From positions 2,542,001-2,606,000 of the forward strand of contig NC_083520.1 in NCBI RefSeq assembly GCF_032362555.1: DNA of 64,000 nucleotides, written 5' to 3'. The position numbers and the translations under genes were made by a program. The stretch comes from Amyelois transitella (Eukaryota; Arthropoda; Insecta; Lepidoptera; Pyralidae). The notes beneath the pieces were generated by a model that saw nothing but the letters and a program-made list of their open reading frames with translations, ran no database searches and had not been told where the DNA came from. Below are positions 23,264-35,152 of the stretch, piece after piece. Position 1 is the first letter of the stretch, and each line of letters opens with the position of its first letter.

Positions 23264-26200
23264 TTACAAATGCTTATTCCCATAACTGGCGCACGCATCT
23301 TTATAATTACTAGTGTTGAACGTCGCAAAATAATCATCATGAATGAACCTAACTATACTCTCAATGGGACACAGATATGTATTGTACATTTTCACGTCAT
23401 CGATCGGGTCAACGACCTTCATCACCACGATCTGTCGAGGCTTACAGAAACTCAGTTTATTCGTCACGTCCTCACCATTATACACGACACGGAAATAGAA
23501 ATCCTGCGCAACCGCTTTCCTCTTCGTAAACTTGAACTCATCCAGCAAATCCTTCTTTCTATACACCTCAAATATCATCCTAGCTGCATACTGTATATTA
23601 TAATGCTGATAATTATTCAAACCTAACGCTAAAATCAACGCTTGCAAAGTCTTATCATGACCAGAGTACAAAACAAATTTCGGCTTATTCTCAGAGATCA
23701 TTCTTATCATATTTTGTACTATATTATGTATCAAACCGTACGCCACTAACAAGCCGCGTCGTTTATTGTGTATGTTCTTAATCTCTTGTCGGTAAGTCCA
23801 CTCTAAATACGCAAAAAGTGACATAACGTGTTCTTTTTTCACGCAAAACTCTTCCGTACTTTCCGTGGGCTCTTTGTAATCTTCGTCAAAGTCCGCATCC
23901 ATCCTGGCGTCATTGGGAAAATTGAAGTCTGCATCGAGATTTTTTTTCACAATAACTACGTCATCATAAATATCGTTATCCATATATTTCTGCTGATAAT
24001 AAAGTAACTTTTCCCTCTCCATTTGCGCGTCGAAATCTAATGGCGCCTTTTTGTCTTTGCTGTCGTAGTATTTTCCAATAATGTCTCTTGCTTTTCTACC
24101 TACCTCGTTGTTGAAATCCAATTGGTTGTTGATGTAATCCAGTTCCATGTTCAGCGTGTCTATATCGACGTCCAGTAAATTTCTGAGCCCTATATTTTCT
24201 CCGCGAAACTTCTTGTGACCTGTAAATGATGATTTTATTGTTGTAAGTCGAAAATGCGGTAAGTGATTTGACATTCGAGAAATATTCCAGTCCATTGACT
24301 AAATTTGAGATCCTTAGGAGCTTTAATGGGCTGCAATGAAAATACTGAAACTGAAACGGGTATCGAGCCGAGTGGTACTTTTGAATTTCCGTTACCAAGT
24401 GACAGATAGACAAACTACACACAAAACTACAAATAGGAAGAAAAATATCTGAAATAAATTCCTATTCAATTCAAAATCTTTATACGTACATCAGTTGAAT
24501 AACAGGTACTACTTATAAAAAGGTACAATATACATAAACCTTGTAAGGCATCCCAATTTTAAAAATAAAACGGAACGGCTATACAGAGGACTTCCTGAAC
24601 TTACACACAGCAAGTCACGAGCGAGAGATGGTAAAAAAATTTTTTCTTACCTTTTATGAGCAGGTTCGCCTTGCCCCCCACTTTGTCAGTAGTGCAAGGT
24701 AGGGGGGCGTCGTGACACATATACGCCAACAGCGCGTCCCTCACCACGTGCGCCGCGGGCCGCTCTTGGGATTCGAACAGCACTTTAGACAACTTGCTGA
24801 CTAGCTCTTTGACGGCGGGGTGGGATTCGAGGCGGTTCTGGTCTTGTGAGTTTATTTTTCTGGAATGAAATGTAGTTAGTAGTATATACATTGCGCTGAT
24901 TTAAAGTTTAAGATATAATTGGCTTCTTTACTTATTTATCTGACCTCGGTTCTCGAAGACCAGCAGCTGTAAGACTACTATTTTCTCCCTTTGTCATTTA
25001 AAATAAACCAATCATAACATAGAATTTCGCTCGCCAAAACAAGATGAGTAGGTCAGTTCCGAAACTTTACTAACAGTAATGGAGGTAAAATAAAGTGTTG
25101 AACCTTGGTGGTTGAATGATAAAAGTAACTAGATTTGTAACCATGATCCAATATAGGTCAGGTTCACATGGGTTGCTGTGGTCAGATAGGAGTCGGTTCG
25201 TGTAAATACCCGACTCACTCACTCCAGGGTCATCATGTTCTCCGCTCGAGAGTGGAACTGGGACTAGTCTGGCCCCAGGTTGAAGTAAAAAGGGGGTGAG
25301 GTGAAATATCAGATCTGTAAGGTGCTACCGACTTGGTGAGGCGCGCGCTGGCGGCGCAGGCGCAGTCGCGGAAGCAGAAGGCGGCGCTGGGCGCCTCGCG
25401 CGCGGCCGCCAGGCGCGCCCCCGCCGCGCCGCGCGCCGCGCCCCACCACGCCGCGCACAGCGACTGGAACGTGCGCCGGTACCGCGTGCTGTACGATATC
25501 GCCAGCCCTGCGTTCGTAACGTTACGTGTTGTCACGTCTATACCCCTTGCGGGGTAGACAGAGACAACTGTCATCAAAACACTGAAGTAATGGAATTGAG
25601 ATTCAAATAGAGACAGGTTGCTAGCCCATCGCCTTAAAGAGGAATCCTAAGTATATGTATAAGCCTATCCCTTAGTCGCCTTTTACGATATTCATGGGAA
25701 AAGATGGAGTGGTCCTATTTTTTTTTTTATTGGTGCTAGGAACCACACGACACAGCAATGTCTATCTTATATTTGTCATAGTGTACTTTTGTCACATCAC
25801 CTCACAATTACTTAAATTACATATTTAGTGTTAATTTATATGAAACGCAGAACAAGGCTCCCTCATTGTCAGACCTGCTAAGTTTCTGGTCTAGCTGTAA
25901 TATAGAACCGCGTACGCGCAGAGCAGACATTGGTGCGCCGGTAGCGATGCTATACTATATCGACCGCCACCAGTTGTTTTGACTGTTGTGACGTGTGGCG
26001 TAGAGATGTCGCCACTGTTATACCGAATAATTAAAGGGATCATTCTAGTGAAAAGATCGATATCTCAAATCGACACTAAATAAATTGCAACCTTAATTTT
26101 TCAATTGTTATCAATATTTTCTACAATACAAAATAGAGTGTAAATGTAAATTTTATTTACCTGTATCTTTTTTCCCTGTAGAATCAAAATTATCTAACCC

Positions 26201-28407
26201 TAATTTTGCTGCATATGCCTCCCTGAGTATGTTACCTGAAAAATATAGAAAAGGTTTTATTTACTAAATGGGTGGGTTAGCATGTTACCATAAAACGAAC
26301 GAGATGGAGTATTCCTTTTCTTTTTTTTTATTGGTGCCTGGTACCATAATTGTGGCAGTACTACTACACTACAACAAAATCACTGAATTGTCCCCTACAT
26401 ACCAACAGTCAACATCTGCAGCAGGCCTCGAGGTGTGAGTTGTCCGAGGGCGCAATGAGTACTGCCCGCACGAGGAGGCAACGAAGGAAAGTTGTGGAAC
26501 GGTCCCGGGCCTGAAACCCACCATGGACGACCGGAACCACTTGCATTGGCTACATACTCTTCGTAACTGGAAGAAATTTTGATTGTAGATGAAGGTGATG
26601 AAGGAACAAAGCCTTTCGGTTGTTTCAAGAGTTTTGCTGTCTACCCCATAAGGGATAAAGGCTTTGTTATACATATTAGGTAGTTTCAGAAAACAATTAT
26701 GTTAATAAAGACGATTCAAAATGAAGATCCAGAAGATGCAGGCTTCTGTAAATGGTTGAGTTTCCATTTTTCTAATTTTACTTGAAGTTTAATGTCTATT
26801 TACATTTATTTATTTACGTTGCAGTATCTTCATTATCTTTTTTTACAACCATGGGTAAAATATAAAGTCATATTGAAGTGGACTAACTGAATCGCATCGC
26901 ATGTAGCCATGCCTTTTTATGAATAAAGAAAACTCTTCACATACCTCTTTAGCAATGGTGAGATTGGTACAGTGTCACAAGGCAACTTGTCTCCGCCCTT
27001 CAAGTGTGTCAGTGGCCCGCGGTCTCCATGCCGTGTGAGCACGAGCACTCCTTGAAGAAGCCATGTGTCGCTGTCCACAACTCCTAAAATAACACTTTTT
27101 TTATAAGAGTCCTTTGGTCAAGCATAGCTTTTTATGAGACACAACCTAGTATTAAAATTTTCACTCAATTTGATAGCTGACCCTAGGCCAAGTTATTCTC
27201 AATTTTGTCACAAGCAACTAGGCCACAGAAACCAACAAAACATGCTCCAATGAGAGGAGAGTGAAATATCATAATGAAAAATAAATAAAACTTCTCTAAG
27301 TATTTTTCACACATGAAATTTGAAAGTACTTAGAGAAGATACTTACTTAGACTTTGTTTGTCAGATTTATTTGACTGCCTTACTGCCACAACTTTACAAT
27401 GCCATCTGCCATCTAGGGAATGAGGCAGCCATAATAGGCCTTTCAAAGAATAAATCAACTAATTTAAATGGATTTGTTTGATAAACCAATCTGTTTTCTT
27501 ACCTTCAGAGCCTCTCACAATGTTATCTGGGGGACTGCACACTCTCAAGTAAATCTTGCGAAACTTGGAATCAGTTCTAGACATCAATTCATTCTGTATG
27601 ACCTTCTTGACCACAGCACTGTCCTCACCAGTTGACATATATTTGTACATAACTATAATACAAAATAAGGTGCACCATTTTTAATGATTATCAAAGTATT
27701 TAATATATATTTATATTTATGGGACAAATTACACAGATTGAGTTAGCCTCGAAGTAAGTTTGAAACTTGTGTTACGAGATACTAACTCAACGATAATATA
27801 TTTTATAATAAATACTTATATAGATAAACATCTAAGACTCAGGCCAATCAGAAAAAGTTCTTTTCTCATCATGCCCTGTCCGGGATTCGAACCCGGGACC
27901 TCCGGTGTCACAGACAAGCGTACTACCGCTGAGCCACAGAGGCCGTCAAGTTTCAAGTTTCAGTTTCAAGTTCAGCTTTTATAAACATAATTGTTTATTG
28001 ATAAAACATATAGTATTTTGACCAACTATTTACTTAGTCTTTGGTAAATGGTATTTTACGTGGAACTGTTTTTACACAACAACTAATACTTCACTTTTCC
28101 TGTACTTATATCGAACTGTATTCAATTTCCACATATATACATAACATTAAACTTGTATTCTTTTATATATTAAAATACAATAACATGTTAAATTTAGCTC
28201 TTGAATTCGTTCTTTTCCGTAATATCTTTTTTTTGTGGCCAACAACAAACATAAGAAGGTTGCATATTTTCCAAACACCAACTTACCAGTAATAAGGAAA
28301 AAAATCCATAAACTCATGCCTAAATAGCAATAAAAAGCACGGTGATGAAATGAAAATTTCATTATTTCTGTGATAAACTTGCTTCTATTGGAAAAAGGAT
28401 TGGACAT
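23264..28407 (-). CDS. PXYLP1: 2-phosphoxylose phosphatase 1-like histidine phosphatase, eight exons, complete
   Basis: Likely Golgi enzyme that removes phosphate from xylose in the glycosaminoglycan linkage region. Exons in transcription order: 28287-28407, 27503-27652, 26945-27083, 26403-26566, 26161-26235, 25333-25507, 24651-24859, 23264-24219; all phases close, 1989 nt, 662 aa. Residues about 25-45 form one hydrophobic segment (GMSLWIFFLITV), a type II signal anchor. The acid-phosphatase signature LTRHGDRGP is at residues 106-114, and the proton-donor SGHDKTL has His/Asp near 532-533. The C-terminus (VVYNGEDVTNKLSFC, CPIESIVRFI) matches PXYLP1 rather than MINPP or lysosomal acid phosphatase. 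It is longer than the roughly 480-aa mammalian protein, mainly through an acidic linker at about 390-470. Exon 6 is GC-rich and Ala-rich, with weak splice sites (donor GTCGGT; acceptor abutting a repeat). Loss of one small exon would shift the frame, so the model is internally consistent. Confidence 0.88.
25531..25750 (+). repeat. Family A repeat inserted next to PXYLP1 exon 6
   Basis: GTCACGTCTATACCCCTTGC to GGTGCTAGGAACCACACG. It ends 23 bp from the 3' splice site of the exon at 25333-25507, on the intron side. Confidence 0.8.
27721..27947 (-). repeat. tRNA-derived SINE (family E), nearly full length
   Basis: Read on the minus strand, the head has a good pol III A box (TGGCTCAGCGGTAG, 27923-27936) and B box (GGGTTCGAATCCC, 27882-27894) with a perfect T-stem, followed by about 150 bp of body. 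The acceptor and anticodon stems do not pair fully, so this is a SINE head rather than a working tRNA gene. It lies in the first intron of the PXYLP1-like gene. The body is shared with 52032-52215. Confidence 0.75.
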
Positions 28408-29221
28408 TTTTATAAATATTTACATGATAACATTACGCAAACATTCTCACTTGGTAAACGTAGTATAAAACGATATCATCCTCAAGAAATGTTGTTCGCA
28501 AATTGAATGAAAGACATGTTTATGTATCAAATTGGAAATAAATGCTTAAACTTATAATTATTTTCGGAATGATAAAAAAAACACTAGTCAAATCAAATCA
28601 ATTTTGTTTATTGTTGTTTTGACTGTCAGTGTCAATCAGTGATGTTGACAATGACTTCCGCTTTTAAAATTTTTATCAGTGTGCTTGCATGTCACAAAAT
28701 CAGAACATTAGAACTAAACGTAAAACGGAAGTCGTTCTCAATTTATTTTATAAGGCTATAGCTCCGGTGGAAATTTCTAGGAAAAAAGCAAACTTTGTGA
28801 CTTCTAAAGGTTCTACGAAGGTGATATATAAAATCGGTTCAATATAAAAATATATAACTTGAAAAATGTTGCGTCGAAGGTTATATATAGCTCCAATCCG
28901 TGGAATCTTTATTTGCGCGATTTAGGCTTTTCGCTGTTTTTGACTGATAGCGTCGCGTGATTTTATTTTTTATTTTTGTGACGTGTGGATTTTGCCACAG
29001 CTTCATAATAACAGGACGCCGAAGTCAACGTCATTTTAAATGTCATGTCATTTCGTCAAATTGACAAACTGTGTTGCCAAAACAAAAAGCCAAACAAATT
29101 TAACACAACAATACTAAACCAAAACAAGATTCATGTTGAAACGCGTCTATTATTTTGTGTGGTGATTCATCAAATGGAACGAACTGCGATTATTTCGTGA
29201 AACTACTGTTTATTGAAGACA
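28408..29221. promoter_or_regulatory. Divergent intergenic region between PXYLP1-like gene and Ku80
   Basis: The two genes are transcribed away from each other across 814 bp, so both promoters must lie here or in unseen leader exons. About 140 bp (28855-28995) is a family D repeat, which leaves short unique flanks. No TATA box could be assigned. The region near 29040-29200 immediately upstream of Ku80 is unique sequence. Confidence 0.4.
28855..28995 (+). repeat. Family D repeat upstream of Ku80
   Basis: GGTTATATATAGCTCCAATC and TTCGCTGTTTTTGACTGATA, ending GTGACGTGTGGATTTTGCCA, match 18350-18420 and fragments at 4150 and 25985. Confidence 0.55.
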
Positions 29222-31794
29222 ATGGCTTCCTATCGGAAAGTGGACCAGGCAACCATTATAATTTTAGACATCGGAGAAAATGTTTCTATTGCCGAAGAAA
29301 AGAATGAAAAAAGTTTTTTCGAAATGGCGCGTGAATGTGCCGGCCGAGTTTTAGAGCGGAAAATAATGGCTCAAACTAAAGAACTAGTTGGTATCTTGTT
29401 ATTGGGCACCAAAAAGTCCAACAATAACATGGCAGAGAGCAACAAGGGCCTATTTAGGCATATTACACTTCTAACTGAACTGAAGAATCCTACTTGGGAC
29501 ATGATACGCGATCTACCAGAAACTGTAAGTTTATCTATAAACCTAATCATTGTATAATTTCCTTATTTTATACACAAATTATTTTTGTACATGCATTTCC
29601 CTTTATTTTGTTACAGCCCACTAAAAGTCGAGGTGACTGGGTGGACTCTCTTATTGTGGCAGCAGACTATTTGAAAACCGGAGCAAGTGGCTATAGGATA
29701 AGTAGTAAGAAAATAATCCTAATGACCAATTTTCAAGCACCACACCAATACTCCTCAGATGAAATTGACCAAGTAAATATATATATTATTTTTGTGAATA
29801 GAAATTGATTTAATTTCATGTTATGAAACTTTACCCAACAGTTATTAAGTAAACCTGAATTTGGGCACTATTTATTAACTGTAAACATTACTTTTCTTTG
29901 ATTTTGAATAAAACATAAATTTTTAGTAATTGACCACCTATGTGACCTAAGTTTTCTTCTTATTAATTCTTGTCAGTGGAGTGCAAACATACCACCAAAT
30001 AAATATTAGAGAAATGAATGGAGGATGCTCCACTGTCGAAGTCGACATGTTAAATAATATTTTTTTTATTTGCAGATCATCAATGGTTTGAAAGAAGAGC
30101 AATTCCAATTGGACATCATTGGCCCTGACATATATTTAGAAACCAATAAGGGTGAGGACTGGCAACTAGCCTGCCAATTAGTTGAAGCTACAAATGGAGC
30201 AACAGCAACATTTGAATTTGTCCAACAATATTTACTTTTCCACAAAAAGAGGGCCATTAATGCCATGCCTCGTAATGTTGATTTGAATATTGGCCCAAAT
30301 ATAAGAATACCTGTGTCAGCATACATCAGGATAAGAGATGAACCTGCAGTGAAATCATGGCAAAAAGCAGTGAAAGATCCCATTGGTGCCAGCACTCCTA
30401 GTTTCACCAATCAGGGGACTGTTAAAAGTTTTAATATGGCCAGCTCCACAGAAGGCATTCTACGGCAAAAACAAAACATTGATGCTGATAATCAGGCAAT
30501 TATTAATGAAGACCAAATAATAACTGGATATCATTTTGGTCAAGAGATTGTTCCATTCCCTGAAAGCAATAACTTCATGACATATAATTCTGGGCACAAA
30601 TGCTTATCAATTTATGGGTTTACTAATGCTGATAATATTCAGTGGCAAAGCTTTGACAGTAATGGATTATCATATGTGTTTGGTCGGAAAGGAGACCAGA
30701 GAGCCCAACGGGCATTGCGATGTCTAGTGGAATGTCTGCATGAGATGAATTTAGCTGCTATTGCCCGGAGTGTTTATAGGGAAGGCTCAGCACCACAAAT
30801 GTTTGCCCTCATGCCTGTTATAGACACAGAAAATTATATTTGCTTATCTATGATTGGTATCTGCTACAAAGAACAAATCAAATACATGGCATTCCCTTCA
30901 ACAAAGCTAAAGAAGTATGAACATTCAAATGAACAAGTTAATGCTTTCAAAGATCTTATAACAGTAATGGACTTAACAAATGCTTATGATGATACATATG
31001 ATGACAAGGAAGCATTTCCAATAGCACAAACTGTTAGTCCTACAGTTCAGTATGTGTTGGATAGCATAGCATTCAGAGCATTGAATCCTGGTAAACCTCT
31101 GCCTCCACCAAGGGATGATATTATGATGCTGTTCAAAATACCTCCATTAGTAGAAAAGAGAAGTAGAGAACCTTTAGATAAATTGAAGACTTTGTTTAAA
31201 CTGCATAAAATTGAAAGGAAGACAGTAGACAGAAACAAAGCGAATACTGATGAAGCAATCAACATTCCTGTCCAACCATCAACAAGTAATGATCATGTAC
31301 ACACAGATTTCAAATTTGATATGCCAAAGGTGCAACTTGGAGTTAAGAAAACTGCTGATGTTGAGAAAGTGGGAACACTGAACCCAATTAGTGATTTTGA
31401 TACACTTCTAAAGAAGACTACATTGCTTGAGCTGGCTCCACAAATGACTGAAGCTATAGAGAATATTTTCTTCACAAATTTTGATGGAAAGTTTAATAAA
31501 GCTGTTGATACTTTGAGCCACTTCAGAGAGAAATGTGTTGAGTTAGATCCAACACCATACAATGAATGGCTTTCAAAATACAAGCAAGAGTTAATGAGTC
31601 GTCAGAAACATAATATTTTTAATGTTATAAATGAGAAGAATCTAGGGTATATAATCAAGGAAGAGAATCCAAAGAGTAATTACGATAGACCAGATAGCCA
31701 TGATGAAAGTCAGTTGTATGAAAATAATACTGTGCCAGAGATGACTGATGTTACTATACCAACGGAAGTTGATGACATGTTTGCTGATATTTGA
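29222..31794 (+). CDS. Ku80: Ku80 / XRCC5, three exons, complete
   Basis: Large subunit of the Ku heterodimer, which with Ku70 encircles broken DNA ends and starts non-homologous end joining; also linked to telomeres. Exons 29222-29524, 29617-29772 and 30076-31794 join in phase 0 at both junctions: 725 aa, close to the usual 730. The N-terminal part (about 8-235, TIIILDIGENVS, ITLLTELKNP, KIILMTNF) is the von Willebrand A-like domain. The middle (about 235-540) is the Ku core barrel, with FGQEIVPFP, GLSYVFGRKGD and RSVYREGSAPQMFALMP. The C-terminal domain (about 590-700) ends in EVDDMFADI, similar in kind to the acidic-hydrophobic DNA-PKcs-binding tail of vertebrate Ku80. Start: the ATG at 29222 follows an AAGACA context and gives the expected N-terminus. 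Confidence 0.95.
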
Positions 31795-31957
31795 TTTTAT
31801 TTTTTAAAATTTAATGCACCTGCATTTGTTATTACTATAAGTATTTTGATAATGACTTAAGTCAGTAAAACTATGATTATTTTTGTAATGCATCTAGTTT
31901 TGAATTGTGGTTACTCATTGTTATTGTTATGTAGTTAAGTTTATAGCACTTTTTAAA

Positions 31958-31963
31958 AATAAA
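31958..31963 (+). terminator. Candidate poly(A) signal of Ku80
   Basis: AATAAA about 165 bp after the Ku80 stop, in AT-rich sequence before the convergent neighbour. Confidence 0.45.
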
Positions 31964-32310
31964 TTTTTGGCATAGTCTGTTATTTCTTCTTCATATCATA
32001 TTTAAAGTTTCCCATTCTCATTACAGAGTTTACATCGCTAGTTGTAGGTAGTTATGATATGTGTAGGTAGTTGTGTAAACTGTTAGAATATTTGAGACAT
32101 ATTTCTTCAATTATTAACTAAACTCATGGGACATGCTTCATTAAAACATTTCTTAAAGGGTTATCCTAAACTTTTGTCACTTCTCTAAAAATAAAATCAA
32201 AAGAATCATAAATTTGAAATTTTTAATATCTTTTTATAAATTCTAAATGCACACAATAAATTCATGTAAATTAAGCTTAATACTAAGAAATTTGTAAGTA
32301 GGTGGTCAGA

Positions 32311-32814
32311 TCACTGCACACCAGTGGAGCTTATCTTATTTTGTGCTTGTAAAAGCTCAAGGAACTCTTGGAGTGACAGGTCCTCCTGGCAATCCGTGTC
32401 AAGGTCGTGTTCTAGCTGGGCCTCCATCGAGTTCGCCTCAGGGCTCAAAACAATATTCTCATCCAAAACTACATGGTTCAATCTAGATTTTAGACTCTGA
32501 AGTATTTCTTCCAACTCTAAACACTTATTCCGTATCGATGTCCCCAAATCCGATGCCGGGTCAATATCATCAACGGTCGCATTTTCAGAAAAAGAATTTG
32601 CCGGCGTCCGCGTCCTTGGAGGCTGGATCATCCCAAACAAACTCTCAGGGATACCGCTGCCGTTCCTTGCAGCGTCTGGCGAAACAAACTCTGTAAAATC
32701 TGCAAGTATCTCATCGATGATATCCTCGGCGTTCTGCCGCGGGTCCACCACATCCTCCGGGGTATCAGCACCATTGTCACTGTTTATCATTTTGTTATTT
32801 GAATCCAACTTCAT
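32311..32814 (-). CDS. Acidic single-exon protein of unknown function, 167 aa
   Basis: I do not recognise this family. The frame is uninterrupted from ATG at 32814 to TGA-side end at 32311 and has the look of a real protein: acidic, with AEDIIDEILADFTEFVSP near residues 30-47, a predicted coiled-coil-like helix at about 90-125 (KCLELEEILQSLKSRLNHV) and a second helix DLSLQEFLELLQAQNK near the C-terminus. No signal peptide or membrane segment. It is tail-to-tail with Ku80, 516 bp apart; an ATTAAA-type signal on the minus strand lies at 32222-32227. GC content is higher than its flanks. The helical, acidic make-up would suit a small subunit or adaptor, but that is a guess. An additional upstream coding exon is not needed. 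Confidence 0.6.
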   Translation of the reverse strand: MKLDSNNKMINSDNGADTPEDVVDPRQNAEDIIDEILADFTEFVSPDAARNGSGIPESLFGMIQPPRTRTPANSFSENATVDDIDPASDLGTSIRNKCLELEEILQSLKSRLNHVVLDENIVLSPEANSMEAQLEHDLDTDCQEDLSLQEFLELLQAQNKISSTGVQ

Positions 32815-33575
32815 GTTTAGTACCTACAAATTATTTACAAAATATCGATTCAGACGTGGGTAGGTATCAAAATAGCAAATTTTTCCGTTCGTCCGCTTAT
32901 TTGTAAACTTATTTACAATATTACATACTATCGTAGTAATCTGTCAGGTTTTAAAAATCCTGTTTATTTTATCGAAAATCAATAAAATAAACTGTGTAAA
33001 TGAAACGCACTAAAAGTCAGATGACTTCTTTTCTTTTAAAAATATGTAAAATACATTGTTGTGGATACTAGGGTATTAAAGTGAAAACTGGCAACTTTAC
33101 GACAGCCATTAAAGGCGCCAAATTCAAAAACTTTTTTGTTGGAAACAACGAGACATTTGTGCGTGCGTATTTCTCATTCATACGATGTTTTTTTTTGTAA
33201 GTTTATGATCATCATGTATCCTATATGTAGGTACATTCATTGCAGCAGTTGTTTGTGCAACTGAGCCTGAGAACCTTAGCCTATAAAATTAAAATATAAT
33301 ATGAACTGTACACACGAAAAGACCAAGTACCTAACAGAAACTTCTCTCACACAACTACTATATTCCCAGTTATCGCTAAAATGGGCCAAAATAATGCACA
33401 CTATAAAACTGGATCATGATTATCTTTATTATGGTAAACTAACTACATATATAACAGAAACAATTTTGTTAAATAGATAAGAACAAAGTTGGCATGAGTA
33501 CAGATTTATCGGTAAAATAGTAACAAAGCGTTTGTATATGTAATTATGAACTTTTTATCAAGTCATGCTTGATCA

Positions 33576-33581
33576 TTTATT
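33576..33581 (-). terminator. Candidate poly(A) signal of the Cys-rich gene
   Basis: TTTATT on plus, about 90 bp beyond the stop of the gene ending at 33670. Confidence 0.4.
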
Positions 33582-33669
33582 ATTTCGACATTGCAGCTAC
33601 CTATGTTAATTTTATTAACAAGTCATTAATATAATTTATAAGAAAAATATATATTATGAAAAATTACGA

Positions 33670-34581
33670 TTAATTGTTACAAAATCTTCTTTGTGGAAAG
33701 TAAAGATCAAGGTAGGCTTCCTTTCGCAGCTTCTTTGTGATTTCTTCAATCGTCATTATTTTCAAAGCTGCCTTACAACTGTTGTGGGCGTGAGCAAAGA
33801 AACAATCTCTCACGGACTGTAAAAAAATATAGTTTAAGCTTCAACATTATTCTCCAGGAGCGTATCTATGTAACAGTGACCCGTGACAAAAATAATTTAA
33901 GGTAAATAAACAATAAATCAATCATCTACTACTGATACTTTGATTGGAATAATAATAATTAATATTCCGTGGAGCCTAACTTTTTGAATTTTTTTTTTGA
34001 ATTAATAAATTATTCTTATAATATAATTTATTAATGTTACCAGTCATTCAAAAGGCCTGGGTTTATAAATTACCTAAAATATAATATCTTAAATATTACC
34101 TTGAACTCTGCCAATCTAACGCCCTGGAATTTAGCTAGGCAATTCGTGAATAGCTCATTATAATGTTGTCTACATAAAAAAATTCGGTCCTCGTATTGCC
34201 AGTAGTCTCCTTGGGCCGAACACGAGCATCCGCAATACCCACAGGCATCTAAGTTGTAAGGCACGCATTTTATCTGTACAAATAAAAAATCCGATGGTGT
34301 TTAAAGGAATATTTCTTTTTTCGCAGAAATTTTTCCCCAAGTTGATTTGTCAATATATTATAAAATATTATAAATGCAAAAGTTTGTTTTTGCCTCTTCA
34401 TAATTAAACCACTAGACCGATCTTCATAAAATTTTGCATACATAGGTATATACTATATTTTATATTAAATTAGTGTAACTTGTTGCTCACCTGAACTGCG
34501 CATCGTAAAACTTTAGGTCCGGAAAAACTGTATGCGAATTTCATTTCTCTCTTTTTGTGTTCCGGAGCGTAATCGCAGGCT
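33670..34581 (-). CDS. Cys-rich protein of unknown family, three 3' exons (5' end not found)
   Basis: Three exons with matching phases: 34491-34581, 34100-34273 and 33670-33816 (stop TAA). The first needs two bases from an exon upstream that I could not fix, so the start is missing. The encoded 136+ residues include a cysteine cluster (ACGYCGCSCSAQGDYWQYED, then IFLCRQHYNELFTNC) and more Cys/His in SVRDCFFAHAHNSCK, suggesting a structural zinc site or disulfides; the tail is basic (ITKKLRKEAYLDLYFPQRR). No signal peptide is visible in this part. A possible upstream exon lies at about 34960-35109 (GNYTPHSKIFDTVY), but its donor phase does not fit. It sits between two other small minus-strand genes. 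Confidence 0.55.
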
Positions 34582-34734
34582 CTGTTTCAAAAATAGGTAG
34601 GTACTGTTACTACAATTTAATGTGCGTATATTTTTTACATAAATAAAATTGGCGCAAGTAGGAATGCCTAGTTATCTATACCAAATTAGTTTTATACCCA
34701 AAGGTAGAGAATAATTAATGATAAAAATAACATA

Positions 34735-34965
34735 ACATAAAATCATGCCTCTTTCCCGGAGAGGTAGGCAGTGACTACCTCTTTCCACTTGCCACGATCT
34801 CTGCATACTTCCTTCGCTTCATCCACATTCATAACTCTCTTCATGCAAGCTCGGAGGTTTCGGGTACTTTTGACCTGACCCTTTACCAGGACGTCCTTAA
34901 TTTGATCAAGATATGTTCGTCTAGGTCTTCCCCCTCCGACCTTTCCCTCCACACTCCATAATTAA
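34735..34965 (-). repeat. LINE-tail-like repeat, best copy
   Basis: On the minus strand this encodes GGGRPRRTYLDQIKDVL, then MKRVMNVDEAKEVCRDRGKW and KEVVTAYLSGKEA, in the style of the extreme C-terminus of a non-LTR retrotransposon polyprotein, and ends with a short microsatellite-like tail. Other copies: 47133-47260 (plus), fragments near 4090, 8975 and 13518. Not counted as a gene. Confidence 0.6.
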
Positions 34966-34976
34966 TGATATTTTTC

Positions 34977-34982
34977 TTTATT
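34977..34982 (-). terminator. Candidate poly(A) signal of the pitchfork-like gene
   Basis: TTTATT on plus, about 170 bp past the stop at 35153. Confidence 0.3.
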
Positions 34983-35152
34983 GCCGATCCATAGCGGATA
35001 ATGTAAGTATCTTCTGATATATCAATGAACAACCCAATACCACAATATACTGTGTCAAATATTTTGGAATGTGGCGTGTAGTTTCCTACATATGTGGAAT
35101 AAGGCTTCACTAACGGGAGATTTCCCGAAATAAAAAATTAAAACATGATATT

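Noticed and set aside
26369-26674. A separate 101-aa minus gene
   Set aside because: The 77-aa frame overlapping it supplies PXYLP1 exon 4 (26403-26566) with matching phases; the rest is intron and a family A remnant.
27871-27947. A tRNA gene on the minus strand
   Set aside because: A and B boxes and the T-stem are good, but the acceptor and anticodon stems mispair and the sequence continues into a SINE body shared with 52 kb.
34743-34952. A 69-aa gene on the minus strand
   Set aside because: The sequence recurs at 47 kb and in fragments elsewhere; it is the tail of a retrotransposon-like element.
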